Positions 6,482-7,850 of a stretch of DNA of 7,850 nucleotides are shown piece by piece. Below the pieces are notes generated by a model. The model made no database searches and had not been told where the DNA came from. It worked only from the letters and a program-made list of their open reading frames with translations. Position numbers and translations under genes: made by a program. Position 1 is the first letter of the stretch; the number at the start of each line of letters is the position of its first letter. The stretch is from Alphaproteobacteria bacterium (GTDB taxonomy: Bacteria > Pseudomonadota > Alphaproteobacteria > Zavarziniales > Zavarziniaceae). Location of the stretch: positions 1-7,850 of the forward strand of contig JAJFJE010000039.1 of assembly GCA_021774355.1 (NCBI GenBank), in the 5' to 3' direction.

Positions 6482-6508
6482 GCCGGCGGTGCTTGGTGCA
6501 CCGCCGGC
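6482..6508 (-). terminator. Hairpin between the transporter and acs
   Basis: GCCGGCGGTGC (6482-6492) and GCACCGCCGGC (6498-6508) form a perfect 11-bp stem with a 5-nt loop. It lies 33 nt after the transporter stop and 28 nt before the acs start, with no T run. It may be a partial terminator or an mRNA-stabilising or processing hairpin that lets the two genes be expressed at different levels. The acs ribosome binding site lies just below it, next to the palindrome CGAAATTTCG (6464-6473). Confidence 0.5.
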
Positions 6509-6541
6509 TATCTTAAGTCCGGTCCGACGACCTTCAAGGCC

Positions 6542-7850
6542 TCAGACGTGGATCTGGTGGTCTTTGGTTTCGCGGATGAACAGCATGCCGATGACGAAGG
6601 TCATCATGGCGATGACGATCGGGTACCACAGGCCATCATAGATGTTGCCCGTCGCCGCCACGATGGCAAAGGCGGTTGCCGGCAGGAAGCCGCCGAACCA
6701 GCCATTGCCGATATGGTAGGGCAGGGACATCGAGGTATAGCGGATGCGGGTCGGGAACAATTCGACCAGCATGGCCGCGATCGGGCCGTAGACCATGGTG
6801 ACGTAGAGCACCAGGACGAACAGGATGACCAGCATCATGACATGGTTGATCTGGGCCGGATCGGCCTTGGCCGGATAGCCGGCGCTGGCCAGGGCCGCCT
6901 TGATTCCCGTGGTGAAGGTGGCCATGGCGGCCGTGGGATCGGCGGCATCGTGGGGCACGCCGGGGATCTCGGTCCCGCCGACCTTGACCATCGCCGTCGA
7001 ACCCGTCTCGCCCGCGATATTGGCATAGGGGATGCCGGCGCTGGCCAGTTGGGCCTTGGCAATGTCGCAGGAGGTGGTGAATTTCGCCGTGCCCACCGGA
7101 TTGAACTGGAACGAGCAATTGGCCGGGTCGGCGGTGACCGTCACCGGCGACTGCGCCTGGGCCATTTCCAGGGCCGGATTGCCATAATGGGTCAGCGCCT
7201 TGAACAGCGGGAAATAGGTCAGCGCGGCAATCAGGCAGCCGGCCATGATCACCGGCTTGCGGCCGATGCGGTCCGACAGCGCGCCGAACACCAGGAAGAA
7301 CGGCGTGCCGATCACCAGCGAGCCGGCGATCAGCAACTGCGCCGTCTCGGAGTCGATCTTCAGCGTCTTGGTCATGAAGAACATGGCGTAGAACTGGCCC
7401 GCATACCACACCACGGCCTGGCCGGCGGTCAGGCCGAACAAGGCGATCAGGACGATCTTGAGATTGCCCCAGCGCAGGAAGGATTCGGTCAGCGGCGCCT
7501 TGGACTGCTTGCCCTCGTCCTTCATTTTCTTGAACAGGGGCGACTCGTTCAGTTGCATACGGATCCACACCGAGATCGCCAGCAGGGCAATCGACACCAG
7601 GAACGGCACCCGCCAACCCCAGCTATCGAAGTCTTCGGCGGTCATGGTGTGGCGGACCCCGAGAATGACCAGGAGCGACAGGAACAGGCCGACCGTGGCG
7701 GTGGTCTGGATCCAGGCGGTATAGAGGCCCCGCTTGTTCGCCGGGGAATGCTCGGCCACATAGGTTGCGGCCCCGCCATATTCGCCGCCGAGGGCAAGTC
7801 CCTGAAGCAGCCGCAAGGCGATCAGCACGATCGGCGCGACAATCCCGATG
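6542..7850 (-). CDS. MFS transporter, MHS (metabolite:H+ symporter) type, 5' end outside the window
   Basis: The frame runs off the right edge; 435 residues are visible. LRLLQGLALGGEYGGAATYV and SPANKRGLYTAW are hallmarks of the MHS group (ProP, ShiA, KgtP), proton symporters of small organic acids and osmolytes in the inner membrane. The motif SDRIGRKP is the second-half MFS loop signature. About eight to nine membrane segments can be seen, including the C-terminal ones ending RETKDHQIHV. Between the segments VIMAGCLIAALTYFPLFKAL and VMMLVILFVLVLYVTMVYGP lies a soluble insert of about 116 residues (6845-7192) with Cys 16 apart (NCSF and TSCD); by MFS topology it should be periplasmic. Substrate is not readable from the sequence. 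Its place ahead of acs suggests acetate or another short carboxylate. It may share a transcript with acs. Confidence 0.93.
   Translation of the reverse strand, partial: IGIVAPIVLIALRLLQGLALGGEYGGAATYVAEHSPANKRGLYTAWIQTTATVGLFLSLLVILGVRHTMTAEDFDSWGWRVPFLVSIALLAISVWIRMQLNESPLFKKMKDEGKQSKAPLTESFLRWGNLKIVLIALFGLTAGQAVVWYAGQFYAMFFMTKTLKIDSETAQLLIAGSLVIGTPFFLVFGALSDRIGRKPVIMAGCLIAALTYFPLFKALTHYGNPALEMAQAQSPVTVTADPANCSFQFNPVGTAKFTTSCDIAKAQLASAGIPYANIAGETGSTAMVKVGGTEIPGVPHDAADPTAAMATFTTGIKAALASAGYPAKADPAQINHVMMLVILFVLVLYVTMVYGPIAAMLVELFPTRIRYTSMSLPYHIGNGWFGGFLPATAFAIVAATGNIYDGLWYPIVIAMMTFVIGMLFIRETKDHQIHV

Noticed and set aside
6636..7616. A 326-codon - strand frame within the transporter in another reading frame
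   Set aside because: Same strand but out of frame with a clear MFS protein; composition is Arg/Gly/His/Asp-rich and lacks membrane segments.

Overview
The window is GC-rich, with codon use biased to G/C in third position. It reads as chromosome of an alphaproteobacterium, perhaps of Rhodospirillales type. That rests on the style of the bacterioferritin, acetyl-CoA synthetase and MFS transporter proteins and on the compact gene layout; no rRNA or other taxonomic marker is present, so the placement is inference.

Left part (1-1188, + strand): the 3' end of queE, then queD and queC in a tightly overlapping operon for preQ0, the 7-deazaguanine precursor of queuosine. QueD has serine where the catalytic cysteine of E. 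coli QueD lies. Converging on queC, with a 7-bp gap, is an iron-storage operon on the - strand: bfd (1763-1993) then bfr (1196-1675). Upstream of bfd lie two inverted repeats with the same core, TGCGA-N5-TCGCA, resembling Fur-type operators. A tiny basic ORF (2123-2239) is divergent to bfd.

Middle (2319-4482): tRNA-Lys(CUU) with its own promoter and terminator, followed by about 2 kb of degraded mobile DNA. This holds a 5'-truncated tyrosine recombinase ending beside the tRNA, with two direct repeats that could be integrase arm sites. It also holds the 3' end of an unknown - strand gene with a strong hairpin, a fragment resembling large phage polyvalent (DdrB-like) proteins, a fragment resembling a RelA/SpoT-type fold, an antisense small ORF with a good ribosome binding site, and a SEC-C zinc-motif gene broken by two apparent single-base insertions. 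It reads as a decayed, rearranged prophage or integrative element at a tRNA site. No second att copy is visible in the window.

Right part (4483-7850, - strand): an MHS-type MFS transporter (its 5' end lies beyond the window) followed by acs. Together these suggest uptake of a carboxylate-like substrate and activation of acetate to acetyl-CoA. The transporter has an unusually large soluble insert, probably periplasmic, with two cysteines.

I do not see a clear new multi-gene system. The items most worth checking are the cysteine-less QueD, the Bfr ferroxidase substitution, the paired operators upstream of bfd, the transporter insert, and the small genes in the phage remnant.
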